Shown here one piece after another: positions 11,243 to 22,801 of a DNA stretch of 64,000 nt. The DNA comes from Punica granatum (taxonomy: Eukaryota; Streptophyta; Magnoliopsida; Myrtales; Lythraceae), in assembly GCF_007655135.1 (NCBI RefSeq), contig NC_045127.1:11355001-11419000 (forward strand), given 5' to 3'. Made by a program: the position numbers and the translations under genes. The notes under the pieces were generated by a model. That model was not told the DNA's origin and searched no databases. It was given only the letters and a program-made list of their open reading frames with translations. The stretch's first letter is position 1, and the number at the start of each line of letters is the position of its first letter.

Positions 11243-14200
11243 TGCACAAAAGGGCCTCTTGTGTCTGCAATGCACCGGTATAGTTCACCATTACGGACAT
11301 GATTCATTTGGGCAGTAATCCACCGAAACTGTCCTTCAAGGCTATATTCTTTCATCAAATAAATCGTCTTTTCTATCTCTGCTGCTTCCTCCCGGTCACT
11401 CAATCTATTGGGATCTGCATGACCTCCAATGATGACCAGATTCACAAGTTTCCTTAGCCTAGGACTCTTTGCGTAGCACTTAACTAGTACCGTTAAGTTC
11501 TTTACCTTGTTGAGTCTCGCCATTGAGAAAATGATGGGCTTGGACCGATCTGATAAAGTTCACCTGTACTCGAGCAGATGAAGATTTGTACTATTTTCCT
11601 CGTCTTTCCAAGAACCAAGAAATGGAATATGGAAGTAGTTTCCCATACTTGCAGAACCAACACTAGTGCCGACTGCAGAGTATTTGAAAACTCTTGCGCA
11701 CAAATAATTTTCTGGTAATAGGAGGGGATACATAGTACTCACACATGCTCATTTTTCTGTTCGGCGCTGTACAGAAGTTCCCTGATTGAACCATGTAAGT
11801 TGGTAAGTCTCCTCTCTTGTTCTGTGTAAGGGAAATATATATCCATGTCTGCCGCCGGAGACACTATATTGAACTTTGGATTGAACACATTGATCCCATG
11901 AATAACACGGTACAGACCTGGAAGGGTGAATGCTGTGTAGCGCTCGTACTGCCCGACGTTTTTTGGGCTGAGCAGAAACAAAAGAAAAAGAAAGAAGCAG
12001 AAGACAGACTCGATCATCACTTCCGGAATTTAGGGAAGTGGCGAAATTTTTCATTCAGTTATAAGTTGAAACTTGTACCAAGAGCCTACTTACCTCCCTG
12101 CGATCTCTTGGTAGGTGCTGGTGATGACGAAATCAACTGTATTCATCGCGATGAGGTCTGCTGTGAATTGACTCACAAAGTGATACTTCTCTTCGTATTT
12201 TCTCCAGTATATATCGGAATCTGGATACTTTGCCTTCTTCATTGCATGTGTATTATTGCGCTTTCGGGAAAAACCAAAGCACAGCTTCAGTTCGCGGACC
12301 GACTAAATATGCCCAAACTTCTGAAAAAAACATGTTATTTGCCTAAATGGGTACAACCAGCTTTTACCTGAGGGATTCCGAGCTTATATGATAACAGTGA
12401 AGCTGCGAGATTTCCACCGCTGTAGTTTCCAATTTCAGATCGGGAATGCCCTGCTACTCTGCAGCGATTTCATTTGATGCGTCCTGATCACAGAAAGAAA
12501 AGATACTTCATGAAATGACCCGACTAGCAATTGAAGAGTCCATTCAGAATAGAGGTTTTCTTCTTTACCTCGGCAAATGTCTCCAAAAATGGCCCCACAT
12601 CAAATCTCGAGATCCATTTGTGCAGGATCCATTTTCATTTCTAAACGGAACTCGGAGAATATAGGAGTGCTCTGTTCCACCTATCTGTTCGAGTCTCTGG
12701 TTGCAGGACCTCCCTCTTGCATCGGGTATCAATCTGGTCACCTAAACATGTGACGGCATTAGAAGCAGGATGTTGCTGGAATTTTGAGTTCCATCCGAAA
12801 TGTATAGTGTAGACATACCACGAGAATCCTTAGGTCCGCATCCAATCCTCGTTTTTGTATTCTATGAACCATCCTCTTCTCCAATGCACGTACTTGGTCG
12901 AGTATATATACAACCTGTGCATAGAACAGATCGTAGTGATCTCCAAACAATATGACATGGCATCTTTGCAGACATTCGGATTTATGTATGTTTCCGTCTA
13001 GTGTGCCTCTTAAAACTTTTGAGACAACGGTTACCTGCCCGCTTGTATCAGGCAAATCGAGGACATTTGCTTGTCAAATAGCCTTGCAGAGACACAATCA
13101 CAACATTGAAGACCATCGGAATCCTCCTGAGGAGTCTCTCCAAGGTAGACGGCTCAGGGGCCTGGAGGATCTCCGAGAGAAGATGCATCATCTTCAGGAT
13201 CCGTCCCACGGTGTTGCCCCAACCTCTCTGAAATCCCAATCCTTGCAACCTAAGAAAAGAATTATCAACTTATCATAGTTGAGATATTTAAACCATGCCA
13301 ATGAAGAACTTGAATTTGCCTAACAAGCAGCAACTGCTTACTCTAACTCGAACTCCGAGTATGGAGTTATTGGTAGAATCCCATAAAGAAATTCTTCTGC
13401 CTCTGCTAAAGCCGACTGGAGTTTTGGTATGCTATGTATCCTAGTTCATCATCATATTCTGTGACCAACACAATGTCAAGGGGTCGAGACCCTTTTACGA
13501 AGATCACTGAAATTTGTCGGCTGATCAACAATGTGCATAAGTGAGTGCTACAACCAATACACATATCCACAGATTAATTGAGGACCAGCAATAGATTTTA
13601 ACCCTTATCCTAGTTCAATGCAAATCAAAAGCAATATCTATCTGAGCAAAGTAGTGAGATTACATGGCCATCATGGCTATGTGTGCGAAGAAAATCGAGC
13701 AGGGGCTCGAGGTTCCTTCTTTTAAGGAGCAAGACCGAGGAGAGGTGGAGGTTGAGGAACTGAACACCGTTGCCGATTGAGCTGGGTCTTGTTTTGATAT
13801 AGGAAATGTTGCATTGAATGGCTCAAAATCGAGCTCGAGACAAACTCTCCATTCGACCAGTCACAGGTTAGGAAGTTCAGGTTCCGTAATAGAAGTAGAA
13901 AGGATAGAGTTCAGATATGAATTTTTTTGTAAAAGAGCAATGCTATGAAAGGGACAGGATCGGCTCAACCGATACGACCATACTCATCTTCTCTGGAGAT
14001 GCTTAGACCATAGTATGGAAATGCCGATAAGGCTACAAGAACTGGCAGAAACAGATAATAGGCCGAGGATACACGCGGTTTGACCGAGAAAATATGAAAG
14101 AACTTTACAATGTATGCTTATAAGTTCTAAAGATTTCTGTAACCGAACTGGCAGCAGACCGATTGATCCGGTTGAACATGAGGCAGCTTATCGCTCTGAC

Positions 14201-14700
14201 CCGACTCACTACCTTGCCAGGTTTAAAAACACATGCAAAAAAGAAGAGTTTTATACCCTCCATTGACAAGCTCTTCTTTGAACCAAAGATATTCGGCGAC
14301 ATTCAAGTGATCGAGGCTGAGTTCGTGGACGTTAACCTGAATGTACTCCCAAACACCTGGGGCTGGCCTTACTGCAAACAAAACAAAAGGAGGCCAGACC
14401 ACTGCTTCCTAGAACATTGGGTCGATAATTAAGAAATGGCAATAGAATAGGATAGAAAAGAAAGTAAGAAACAAAAAGAATGAGAGAAATGGTGCTGGAA
14501 ACAGAATTTTTTTACCTTTGTTGATTGTAGGAACTTGAGGAACGTGTTGCTACTGATCTTATCTCCCAAATGATCTCGTCGAAGAATGTCTGCAAGCTTA
14601 TCGAATAGGTTATGGGGCTGAAGTATGCCCCGGCCCTGAGCAACATACCTACCATCAGGAAACACAAAGACATCATTGACAATATTCCCTCTCACCGTCC
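11243..14700 (-). pseudogene. Sucrose synthase pseudogene, C-terminally truncated
   Basis: Degraded minus-strand exons follow the order of plant sucrose synthase (UDP-glucose:fructose glucosyltransferase). They read YVAQGRGILQPHNL near 14640, [18 protein letters not shown] near 14360, SIGNGVQFLNLHLSS near 13760, RGWGNTVGRILKMMHLLSEI near 13220, LPDTSGQ then VVYILDQVRALE near 13050-12870, [17 protein letters not shown] near 12210, [17 protein letters not shown] near 11940 and [16 protein letters not shown] near 11540, ending in [16 protein letters not shown] near 11250. Disruptions include a 2-nt loss near 13075, a frameshift near 12625, a TAG near 12455 with an adjacent frameshift, and another frameshift near 12265. 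The C-terminal part of the glycosyltransferase domain (from the family's EAFGLT block onward) was not found. The YVAQGRGILQPH block suggests the SUS5/6/7-like branch, but this is not certain. Confidence 0.92.
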
Positions 14701-15619
14701 AATTCCCATGAACGATATCTTTAAATCGTGATCATGAACAGCATTTTCCCTAAATTCGCATGCTTATTTCTAACAATTCATCTCCATATCATACGGCCCA
14801 GGCTTGACACACGCAGGCAGATGCAGGGATAACGAAACCATAAGTCACGTGCCATGGCTTTTCCTAAAAGCTTATGGAGCTGCATCAGGAATGCATATCA
14901 AGCATGGCCTGCAGGTGACAAAAAAACGGAATCCATAGCTACCGTATGTAATGAAAGGTTTCTCGACCTCTCTTAACAGCTTCCTAGGCATGCCAAGATG
15001 TACATTCATGGTACGATGTTCTTATGGACGGATGCTTGCAGAGTACGTTAGGGGAGTTTACTATGTACACCAACGACCTACATCGATCATTCAAGTTTTA
15101 ACATAATACGAAAGGAAAAACACGGGGACCTGGAGAGAAGAGGGACTAATTCATTCTTGTGAGCAGATAAGGAAGCCTCCATTGTCTCCCTGAAGCTCCC
15201 CGACCTTTCACATCTACTAGGCATTGTTGCCTTGCTGTGGTTCCAACAAACTTCACGATCGAATGCGTTTGATTTGTGTAGATATGCTTTGTGACTCGAA
15301 ATCGGTACGTCTTGGAGATAGATACACACACATTCATTTATACAGAGAGAGAGCAAAAGGCCAACATCTTGGTCGCAATGAGGACAAGGAACCGAGCCAG
15401 CAATACATGGGTCCGATGATATGACGTGGTCAAACGAGGTTATGACCATGACCTGAATTTCTAATTTTTCTTCTTGAAAGGGTAAATCAATGGATACCAG
15501 CCGATGAGATTCAAGTTCATAACACTGATTCAAAATAGAGGACGAGTGTCACTGCAATGATACTACGATATGTATAAGCATGTCCTTATTTGGATGTTCG
15601 ATTAGGCTAATATGTGAAA
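14701..15619. other. Gene-free stretch upstream of the sucrose synthase pseudogene
   Basis: No further N-terminal sucrose synthase exon (for example the SRYHMK block) could be read here. A 148-codon minus-strand open frame at 15087-15533 has no recognisable domain and is probably chance. Nothing else is supported. Confidence 0.5.
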
Positions 15620-15900
15620 TAGATAGGGCCGACAATATTTGACACGACATGATAACACGACACAGATACGACAAGAAGTTAAACGGGTTCAAGTTGGGGT
15701 TTTTGGATATTCGGTCTAAACGGGTTTAATCCGTTTAGACACGGTTAATAAGCGTGTCTTATCGGGTTGAGCCCGTATAACCCAATTATACACGATTAAA
15801 CCCGTTTATTTAGACGTGTTCAATCGTGTTGTTAATTGTGTAACCTATTAACTCGTTTATCTAACTGAATTTACCAAAATATCCTTACAATAACCCTAAT
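15620..15900 (+). mobile_element. Probable left terminus of a hAT transposon
   Basis: After AATAGATAGGGCCGACAATA comes a run of short repeated motifs (ACGACATGATAACACGACAC; AAACGGGTT and its inverse AACCCGTTT; CGTGTC/GACACG), typical of subterminal regions of plant hAT elements. A BED-finger hAT transposase remnant in the same orientation lies downstream at 18399-19185, which supports the call. No matching right terminus was found before 20 kb, so the element seems truncated. Confidence 0.55.
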
Positions 15901-17165
15901 TTCGAAATTTCCTCCTTCCAGTTCCAGTAGGAGTCATCAGATCAGAGTCTTCGGTCTTCCTACTTCCTGCTTCATCTGTTCATCAGATCGGAGTCATCTT
16001 CATCGGATTCAAAATTTCCTTCCTGCTTCCACCCGGTTTCCTTTAGAATTCAGATCCTTTAGTGGAATCCTTCCAGATCCAGCCTCCACCTGAGTCGAAG
16101 ATGACCTCGGCCGTCCGCTCAGATGAAGCCTCCATCTGAATCCTTCCGCTGTTCCGGTCGACAGCACCTAGACGAAGGCGATCTCACTTGAGTCACCTCG
16201 ACTGTGCGACCTCGACCTCGACCCCGCGATTGCAATCGCCACCCTGTGACCCTCGAGCCTTCTATTGTCGAGCCCTCTCCGACCTCAGACGAAGACGATG
16301 TCAGCTCGACCTCAAACGAAGTCGATCTCCACCCCTGCTCGACTGCGCGACCTCGACATTGGGTATCCCTGCTTTGCAGACCCCACAACACTCCCCTTCC
16401 CTATCCCCACTTTGCTGCTCGTTCTGTCTGTCTCCTTTCTATCGATTTATGAAATCAAGAGTTTCTTGCGATGTTTTATGATGGTGTGTGCTCGTGATGG
16501 ATCAAAAAACGGGGGAAGATGGAGATGAGGAGGGTGTGAAGGAGATGGAAGGTGATGGAGTAATGTGGTAGTTATGGAGCCATGAACTGCAGACTGTAGT
16601 GCAGTTGCGGGTTAGGGGGATGGTCGAGAGAGAGAGGGTGCGGATGAAGCCGGGGCCGATAGTTTTTGTTTTACTTTTATAACTGTGTTTTGTCTTTTTC
16701 CATAATATGTTTCAACTACTAGCTCTTTTTTTGGGTAGACATAGCTCTCTTTTGTTCGTAGTTTCAATTCTTTCGTGTAATTTGTTTGCTTTGCTTTGCG
16801 CATGTGGAAAATTCTGCAATAGCATGAAAATTTCGTCAATGATTCTATTATTGGGGAAGTTTGAGCAAGACCATTATGACTTCAGCAGTTTTATAGTGTA
16901 AAAGTAGTCTGCAAGCGTATAGATTTGCCCCAGAACGAATTTTGTTATGTTTTTTGTTTGTTTTTTCTTCCCCTTGTTCTGTTTGACTTCCTTTGAAATG
17001 TCTCTCTTTTGAAGTGGCAAGACGGCAATAATAACTATCTATTTTGAGCAAATATTTGGTCTGCTCTAACCAATGAATCTATTCTCTCAAAAATATAGTA
17101 TGAGTCCCTTGAATAATCTGATAGCCACGACTTGTTTGAGTGCCTTTCCATTTACGTGTTCTTTT
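15901..17165. other. Leader region of the hAT remnant, no intact gene
   Basis: 16080-16400 is rich in CGACCTCGAC-type short repeats and gives overlapping open frames on both strands, a sign of repetitive composition and not of a gene. 16580-17160 contains typical leader or intron sequence. I see no conserved protein here. Confidence 0.4.
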
Positions 17166-18346
17166 TATTGAATTTCCATTTGGCTTCTATGGGCTTGGAC
17201 TCATATCTACTTAAAAGTTCAAGTTGATAAGTGGTGGTATCCAAATATCATATAAACCAATGGATTTTCATTCATCTTTTCTATGTGGGATTAATATCTT
17301 CAACACCCGCCCTCATGTGCAACGTGTGGTCTATTTCTATCTACACGTTGTTATGTGCTCTTAAAACACCCCCTCAACAATTGACCTCGAGCAAGGCTCT
17401 TCTTCCGTGCTCGGATAAGGGGGGACTAATATGAGGCGCACTTTGGCTGCACTCGACATACTGGGACTGTCGTGGTGTGAGCCCATGTGGGCACGCAAAA
17501 GCGTAACCCGTTCTGACACCATATTAAATTTCCATTATACTTATACGGGTTTAAGCTCATATCCACTTAAAAGCTCAAGCTTGTAGGTTATGAAACACAA
17601 TCTCTTATAAACCGTGTGGTCTTTCTCACAATTTACCTACACGTGCCGCGTGAACACATAAACACCCGCTCTCAGCAACTTACCTTGAGATGGGCTTTCT
17701 TTTCCACACTAGAGGGAGGGGGGTCGAACCAACTGTGAGCCAGGCTTTCACTTCCGGACTCGAACTTCATTGGCCACAAGTTCCACACTCTGGCTTGGCG
17801 AAGTGTGAGTCCCGACACGGGCGCGCGGAAGCTTAATCCGCTCTGATACTATATTAAATTTCCATTGAGTTTATACAGACTTCGACTCATATCCATTTAA
17901 AATCTCAAGCTGATAAGTGGTGGTACCCAAGTCTCATATAAATTCATGGATATTCATTCATTTTTTCAATGTGGGATTAACATCCTCAACACCCGCTCTC
18001 ACGTGCAACATGTGGTCTATTTCTATCTACACGTTGTCGCGTGCTCTTAAACACTGCCATCAACAACTGACCTCAAGCCAAACTCATCTTCTATGTTCGG
18101 GCGAGGTGGGGATTAACACGAGACGCTCTTTTGGCTGCTCTCCATATTGGGTCGACGTAGTGTGAGCCCACGTGGGTACGCGGAAGCGTAACCCGCTTTG
18201 ATACCATATAAAAATTCACTGTGCCTATAAGCTATTGGACCCATCTCCAACTCAAAAGCTCGAGCTGGTAGGTTGTGAAACCCAATATCTTATAAACCCC
18301 GTTCATATCTCTTTAATTTTTCCGTGTGGGATAATCTCTCTCAACA
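17166..18346 (-). mobile_element. Tandem TRIM retrotransposon (four LTRs, three internal domains) with 5-bp target duplication
   Basis: LTR copies of 140 bp lie at 17166-17305, 17852-17991 and 18207-18346, with a truncated fourth from 17522 to about 17611. On the minus strand each full LTR starts TGTTGA and ends in an AT-rich tail (AATTCAATA in the terminal copy). Each internal domain starts with a primer-binding site matching initiator Met-tRNA (TGGTATCAGAGC or a close variant), seen on the plus strand as CTCTGATACCA-like sequence just before 17522, 17852 and 18207. Internal domains are about 215 bp, with no coding capacity. The whole block is bounded by a perfect CTTTT duplication (17161-17165 and 18347-18351). 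This is a TRIM-class element expanded in tandem. It sits inside the hAT remnant, just upstream of the transposase remnant. Confidence 0.88.
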
Positions 18347-18398
18347 CTTTTTGAATTTGTATTAACCAGTTTCTCATTGTTTGTTTTATTTAGGGATA

Positions 18399-19185
18399 AT
18401 GAGTTCAGAAGATAATTTGGAGGGGAACTTGGAATCCTCTAGGAAGGAAAATCCCATGGCCACGATAAACGAAGATGATGATGTAGTGGAGCTCAATGTA
18501 AATGAGATCCAAGACATTGCAACCGGAACTCAGGCAGGGACATCGAAAGACAAGCAAAAAAGAAGGTTGCCCTCACCTGTGTGGCAATTCTTTGAGAAGT
18601 TGGTAGAAAAGTTATTGATGGTAAGAGCCGTTGTAAGTGCAAGAAGTATGGCGCTATTTTTATTTGTGATAGTCAATATGAGACATGAAATCTGAAAAAA
18701 ACATAGTGAAAGATGTATTCGTAAGGATACATGAGATGTTGGTCAGCTGCTCATGAACCATGATATGTCTTTGAGAAGTGCTACATTTGATCCTGAACGC
18801 TTTCATGAATTGTTAATTGTTGCCATTATTATACATGATCTGTCTCTTGCCTTTGTGGAGTATGTTGTAATTAGATCTGTATTATCATATTTGCGTGAGA
18901 GTGTGCCGGTTATATCTCGAAACACTGCAAGGGCTGATGTGTTGAAAGTTTATAAAAAAGAGAAGTCACGGATTAAGGGCCTGCTTGAGGAAGCTAGTGG
19001 TAGGATTTGTTTGGCATCTGATTTGTAGACCTCGATTGCTATTGATGGGTATCTCTCTTTGACTGCACATTTTATTGATAAAAATTAGATTTTGCAAAAG
19101 AGGATTCTGAATTTCTCTCCGATGCCATCTCCACGTATTGGTGTGGCATTGAGCAACAAGATTACCTCTATTTCAAATAGAACTA
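18399..19185 (+). pseudogene. hAT (BED-finger, RICESLEEPER-like) transposase remnant
   Basis: A likely splice acceptor (TTTATTTAG) precedes ATG 18399 (MSSEDNLEGN). The reading then gives an acidic leader, a conserved SPVWQFFEKL block, and, after a frameshift near 18615, DGKSRCKCKKYGAIF plus a downstream KKHSERC, which together are a BED zinc finger. Further on come SATFDPERFHELL, a LRESVPVISRNTARADVLKVY block and LASDL-stop-TSIAIDGYLSLTAHFID, the start of the hAT catalytic region. At least two frameshifts and internal stops (one replaces the Trp of the conserved DLWTS block) inactivate it. It ends near 19185 without the dimerisation domain. Confidence 0.82.
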
Positions 19186-20309
19186 ACGGGCAAGATTGCA
19201 CATGTTCCGAATCAAACTAGAATATGAATTCTTTTCCTCAACAGGCTACATGTCAAAGAGATCATGGGGATAAACTCGAGTAATCGAATTGGAATGGTGG
19301 GGTATGCCCTCAATTGGGGCTAAAGCAGTGGAAATTTCATGCCCTATAAATAAATAAATAAAGTTGTGGAAATTCTCCTACACATAGTTTGAATAGAGGT
19401 GGCAATATAATTAACGTTTTTAAACAGGTCATGTCTAAATGGATTTGTGTAAGAAGGTTTAAATTCAAAACACAACAAGATTAATAGACAATTTAGAATT
19501 CTTAAACACAAACATGGCCCACTTAATTTTGGGGTTGACACGGACGCTTTGTGCTTATTTTGTTTCATTAAGCTTTTGTAAATGTGCATGTGTATGACAC
19601 ACTAGCATAAATAAACTACGATCAAAGCACAATAAACATAAATTCTTTTCGACTGATGAGCAAAGAACAAAGAAATTACGCGAGGGATGACTTTTTCGGT
19701 GACGAATGTAATATTGTGGATTATGAATAGTTTAGAGTGTATGCGGATTTTACTATGACCAGGGTTAAGTGCCGCACGGTGCCACCGGACTACAATTTTT
19801 TCGATCAACAATATCGTAATCGTAATTTAATTAATGCTTACTATAACACATAATCTCATTATATACTAACAATATGATTAAAATCAAGAATTCTTAATTG
19901 TTAGCAAAATGTTAGATTTCTTATAAGGTATGTTGATTAGTTATATGTTTCACAATATAAGAACTAATATCTCTTTATTCTCTATCCAAATTTTATATTT
20001 AATAGTTCGAAAGTCTTTTTTTTTTAATTTCATTTGGCTACCTTACTCAACCTATTTTCATTGGGATATTAAAACATAAGAAAAAATTATATGATATTTT
20101 TTTAATAAGAAGGAAATCATGATAATATGTCAGGACTCGCGTATAGTCTGAAAAGTGTGATAAAAAAATTATAAATTAAAGCACAATTACAATATGTCTT
20201 CAAAGTAAACGATTTCAAAAGGAAGAATTTACTTTTTTTATACAAAAAGAACCTTATACTTCCATACTTTAGGCTTTTGCCCCTATAACATTAAAATATA
20301 AAGAAAGAT
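19186..20309. other. Gene-free AT-rich DNA with hAT-like scraps
   Basis: 19390-19500 (AGAGGTGGCAATATAA and following motifs) resembles another hAT-type terminus. The rest is AT-rich with no reading frame of interest. Confidence 0.4.
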
Positions 20310-20440
20310 ACTCTCAACACTCCCCTCAAGTTGGAGTATATATATCAGGTATGCCTAGCATGTCACCAACTGGGTTTGAAGCAATATGTAAAGCAACTTG
20401 ATTATCACATAATAACTTCATTGGTTGTGATTGTGTAGGG
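20310..20440 (-). mobile_element. Copia retrotransposon fragment (end of RNase H)
   Basis: The minus strand reads QPMKLLCDNQVALHIASNPV at about 20373-20432, the hallmark Copia RNase H motif (CDN-QAALHIASNP). The normal continuation (FHERTKHI) is missing, and the frame instead runs into a polypurine-like segment (CTTGAGGGGAGTGTTGAGAG), as at the 3' end of an internal domain. It is a short, deleted relic. Confidence 0.8.
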
Positions 20441-20911
20441 ATGGCACTGGAGTGAGTTTGGGACGGTCAAATCCATCCTATACCAACACCCATTTAAGAA
20501 AAGGCAATATCAAAGTCTTCCCAAACTTGTTACTATTTTGACGAAAAATTCTCAAACCCTTCTCACTAATTTAACCGGTACACACTGGGTACTCGCTTTT
20601 CGCCTGTTAGCAAAACTCGTAAAAAAAAAAGTAAAGAAAAAACTATTATATGAATTTATCATAACATCTTACTTATACAAAATAGTCTAAAATAACATTA
20701 AGTATTCGAGTATAACATATAAGTACCAACCTAGTAGTTGCTCGAGAAAAATAACCACAATACTTATAAGTTGGATTAATCAAGTCTCACAAATATTTAA
20801 CATTCAAATACAAGAAAGGAACTGAATTCCAATCAAATGTGGAAACCCCTTAATCATTTACAATGTCCAAATACATCTGGATCTTCTTCCGGTGCATCAA
20901 AGTCGGACGGT
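20441..20911. other. No feature seen
   Basis: AT-rich sequence between the Copia relic and the hAT fragment. No coding, RNA or repeat feature could be supported. Confidence 0.4.
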
Positions 20912-21280
20912 CTAGCGACTATGACAAAGAAGACAACCAAAGAAAGAATCGATAAAATGAATTAATAAGACTTGGATAACATAAGCGTATAATATAAGTG
21001 TCTTCTTAATAAAATCATTCCACACAGCTGAAGTAAGCTTACACTTTTTAGGATTTTCACTCTGATTGTGAGATTGATCCGGCAATGAGGTTTCCTTCTC
21101 CGCGATCTTGGTACTTTCAGCTAGTGATGGACTTGTCATTGAAGACGAGGTAGGCGTAGATGTAGGCGTAGGAGTCTCCTGAACTGAAGACGGTCCAGAA
21201 GTTCCATGGCTTATATTCTCTCCAAGCTCAAACATTCCCAAAATTTGTGACAAAAATTTCTTAAAGGGCCGTTTGTTCAT
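20912..21280 (-). pseudogene. hAT transposase N-terminal fragment
   Basis: A 122-codon minus-strand frame (MNKRPFKKFLSQ...) has a Ser/Thr/Pro-rich leader followed by KKCKLTSAVWNDFIKK, the entry to a BED zinc finger in plant hAT transposases. The Cys/His part that should follow is replaced by unrelated sequence (TLILYAYVIQ), so the fragment is broken. It is distinct from the remnant at 18399. Confidence 0.6.
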
Positions 21281-21989
21281 GAAGTTTTACCCAACGGGGC
21301 TTATTGGCTTAGGGACTCAGGGATTGGTTTTAATGGAGATACATCAACGGCTAATGCTTAAAGAGAAACTAGACGCGAGAATCGAGGACAGATCAAGTGG
21401 ATTCCGACAATAGGCCGAATCACGGCCATCAAGGCACTGCCATTTAGATTGACCTCACGGCTGTGAGGCTGAATGCGCGTCAATTATTTAACGAGATAGC
21501 CGAAAAGTCGAGGTTCGGTTATATTTTCTTTAAGTGTGGAGTTTTACGGGAAAATCCATATCCTCCTCTACAGAGCTCGGATTTTGACGATTCAAGATGC
21601 TATGGAAAGCTAACTTCGAGATCTACATTTTTTGTGTTTGGGAAAAAACCCAGTTCAGCCTGAAACAGCTTCGAAAACAACAGAGAATCCAGAAAATATC
21701 AAAGGAACAACACATCAATCACACATGCAAATTTTTCTCAAAACCAAGTCAGACATAACGACTTCATTAGCCGTTCAATCATCTAGTCGAGATAAATGAC
21801 TCACAGTAGCTCAAGAGAGGCAAAGAGAGAAAAACGCTAACTAGGGGGTGGGTATGAATCCTCGGATAACATGGAGCCGAGGAGCTTGACGAGCGCTCCT
21901 GGTGTCTTCCATTTGAGCCGAACCACTTGGATGCTCTGCTGATCTCCTACCTTCTGTTACTCCAGGTTTGAAGCCTCCCCTTTGAGTTG
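21281..21989. other. Unassigned, probably downstream part of the plant-mobile-domain element
   Basis: GC content is higher than in the neighbouring AT-rich DNA and similar to the pseudogene that follows. No conserved protein could be read on either strand. Confidence 0.35.
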
Positions 21990-22480
21990 GTTGAGCTAAG
22001 CCTCACCAATAATTATAGATTGGAAGACCGAGTCCAGCCTTTGCCTGATTGAAACTATGGCACCAGTCTTCTTAGCCAAGAGACGATTCATTTCATTGAT
22101 CTTACTCTGAAGTTTTAATCTCTCTAGCTCGAGGGTCGGTTTGCAAAGTGGCGAAATGCCTGAGGCCTTCTTGGAGTTGAGCTGCCAAAGCAAGTTATTT
22201 CTTGGAGTGCTCTATGACGTGAGTTGAGGCAGTAAAGCTGGACTTCAGGGATGAGGCCGTCTTAGGAAGTTGAACCAGCCTTTCTCGTGTGGCCTCTGGT
22301 ACTGTGACAATACTGAGCAGATCTGAGATGAAGCCATCAAGATGTTTGAAGTCAAAGTCGCCAGGGAGCTCTTCTAGAGGTCGGCCAAGCATACTACTTA
22401 ATATGTCGATGGCACGTCTTGCTAGTTTGACTGGATCTACAGAAAGGTAGAAGGAGGAGAAATTCAAAATTTCATACTCG

Positions 22481-22801
22481 TGAAACTAGATCCCAAGACC
22501 TACTAGAAGAATAGGAGTAGCAAGATGTGTAACCGCACTAGTCTAATAGCATTATCGTCATCCTAATTAACGATAATACTTTGACTAAGGACATTTAATA
22601 ATAGTGTTTAGTAATTACTGGATCTCACAATCAAGTCACACTTGATGCCTATTGAACATACTATTCCAAGGACGTTATTGTGTAAAATTAAATTTAGCGC
22701 AACTTATACAATAAGAGAAATACCTCGTACTATCATGAAATACATGACACATTATAGAACTGATGATAGATTGCCTCTAGGGCATACACCAATTCCTAAC
22801 A
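22481..22801 (-). mobile_element. Copia-type LTR fragment
   Basis: On the minus strand the segment begins TGTTAGGAATTGGTGTATGC and continues CCTAGAGGCAATC, an LTR start seen in many plant Copia elements. It runs to about 22481 (ATCTAGTTTCA). It lies inside the plant-mobile-domain pseudogene. I could not find a matching 5-bp duplication, so the outer boundary may be off or the copy truncated. Confidence 0.6.

Noticed and set aside
11817..12371. 184-codon plus-strand frame
   Set aside because: Antisense to sucrose synthase exons on the minus strand.
15087..15533. 148-codon minus-strand frame
   Set aside because: No domain, no conserved splice context, and mixed composition; kept only as an unassigned open frame.
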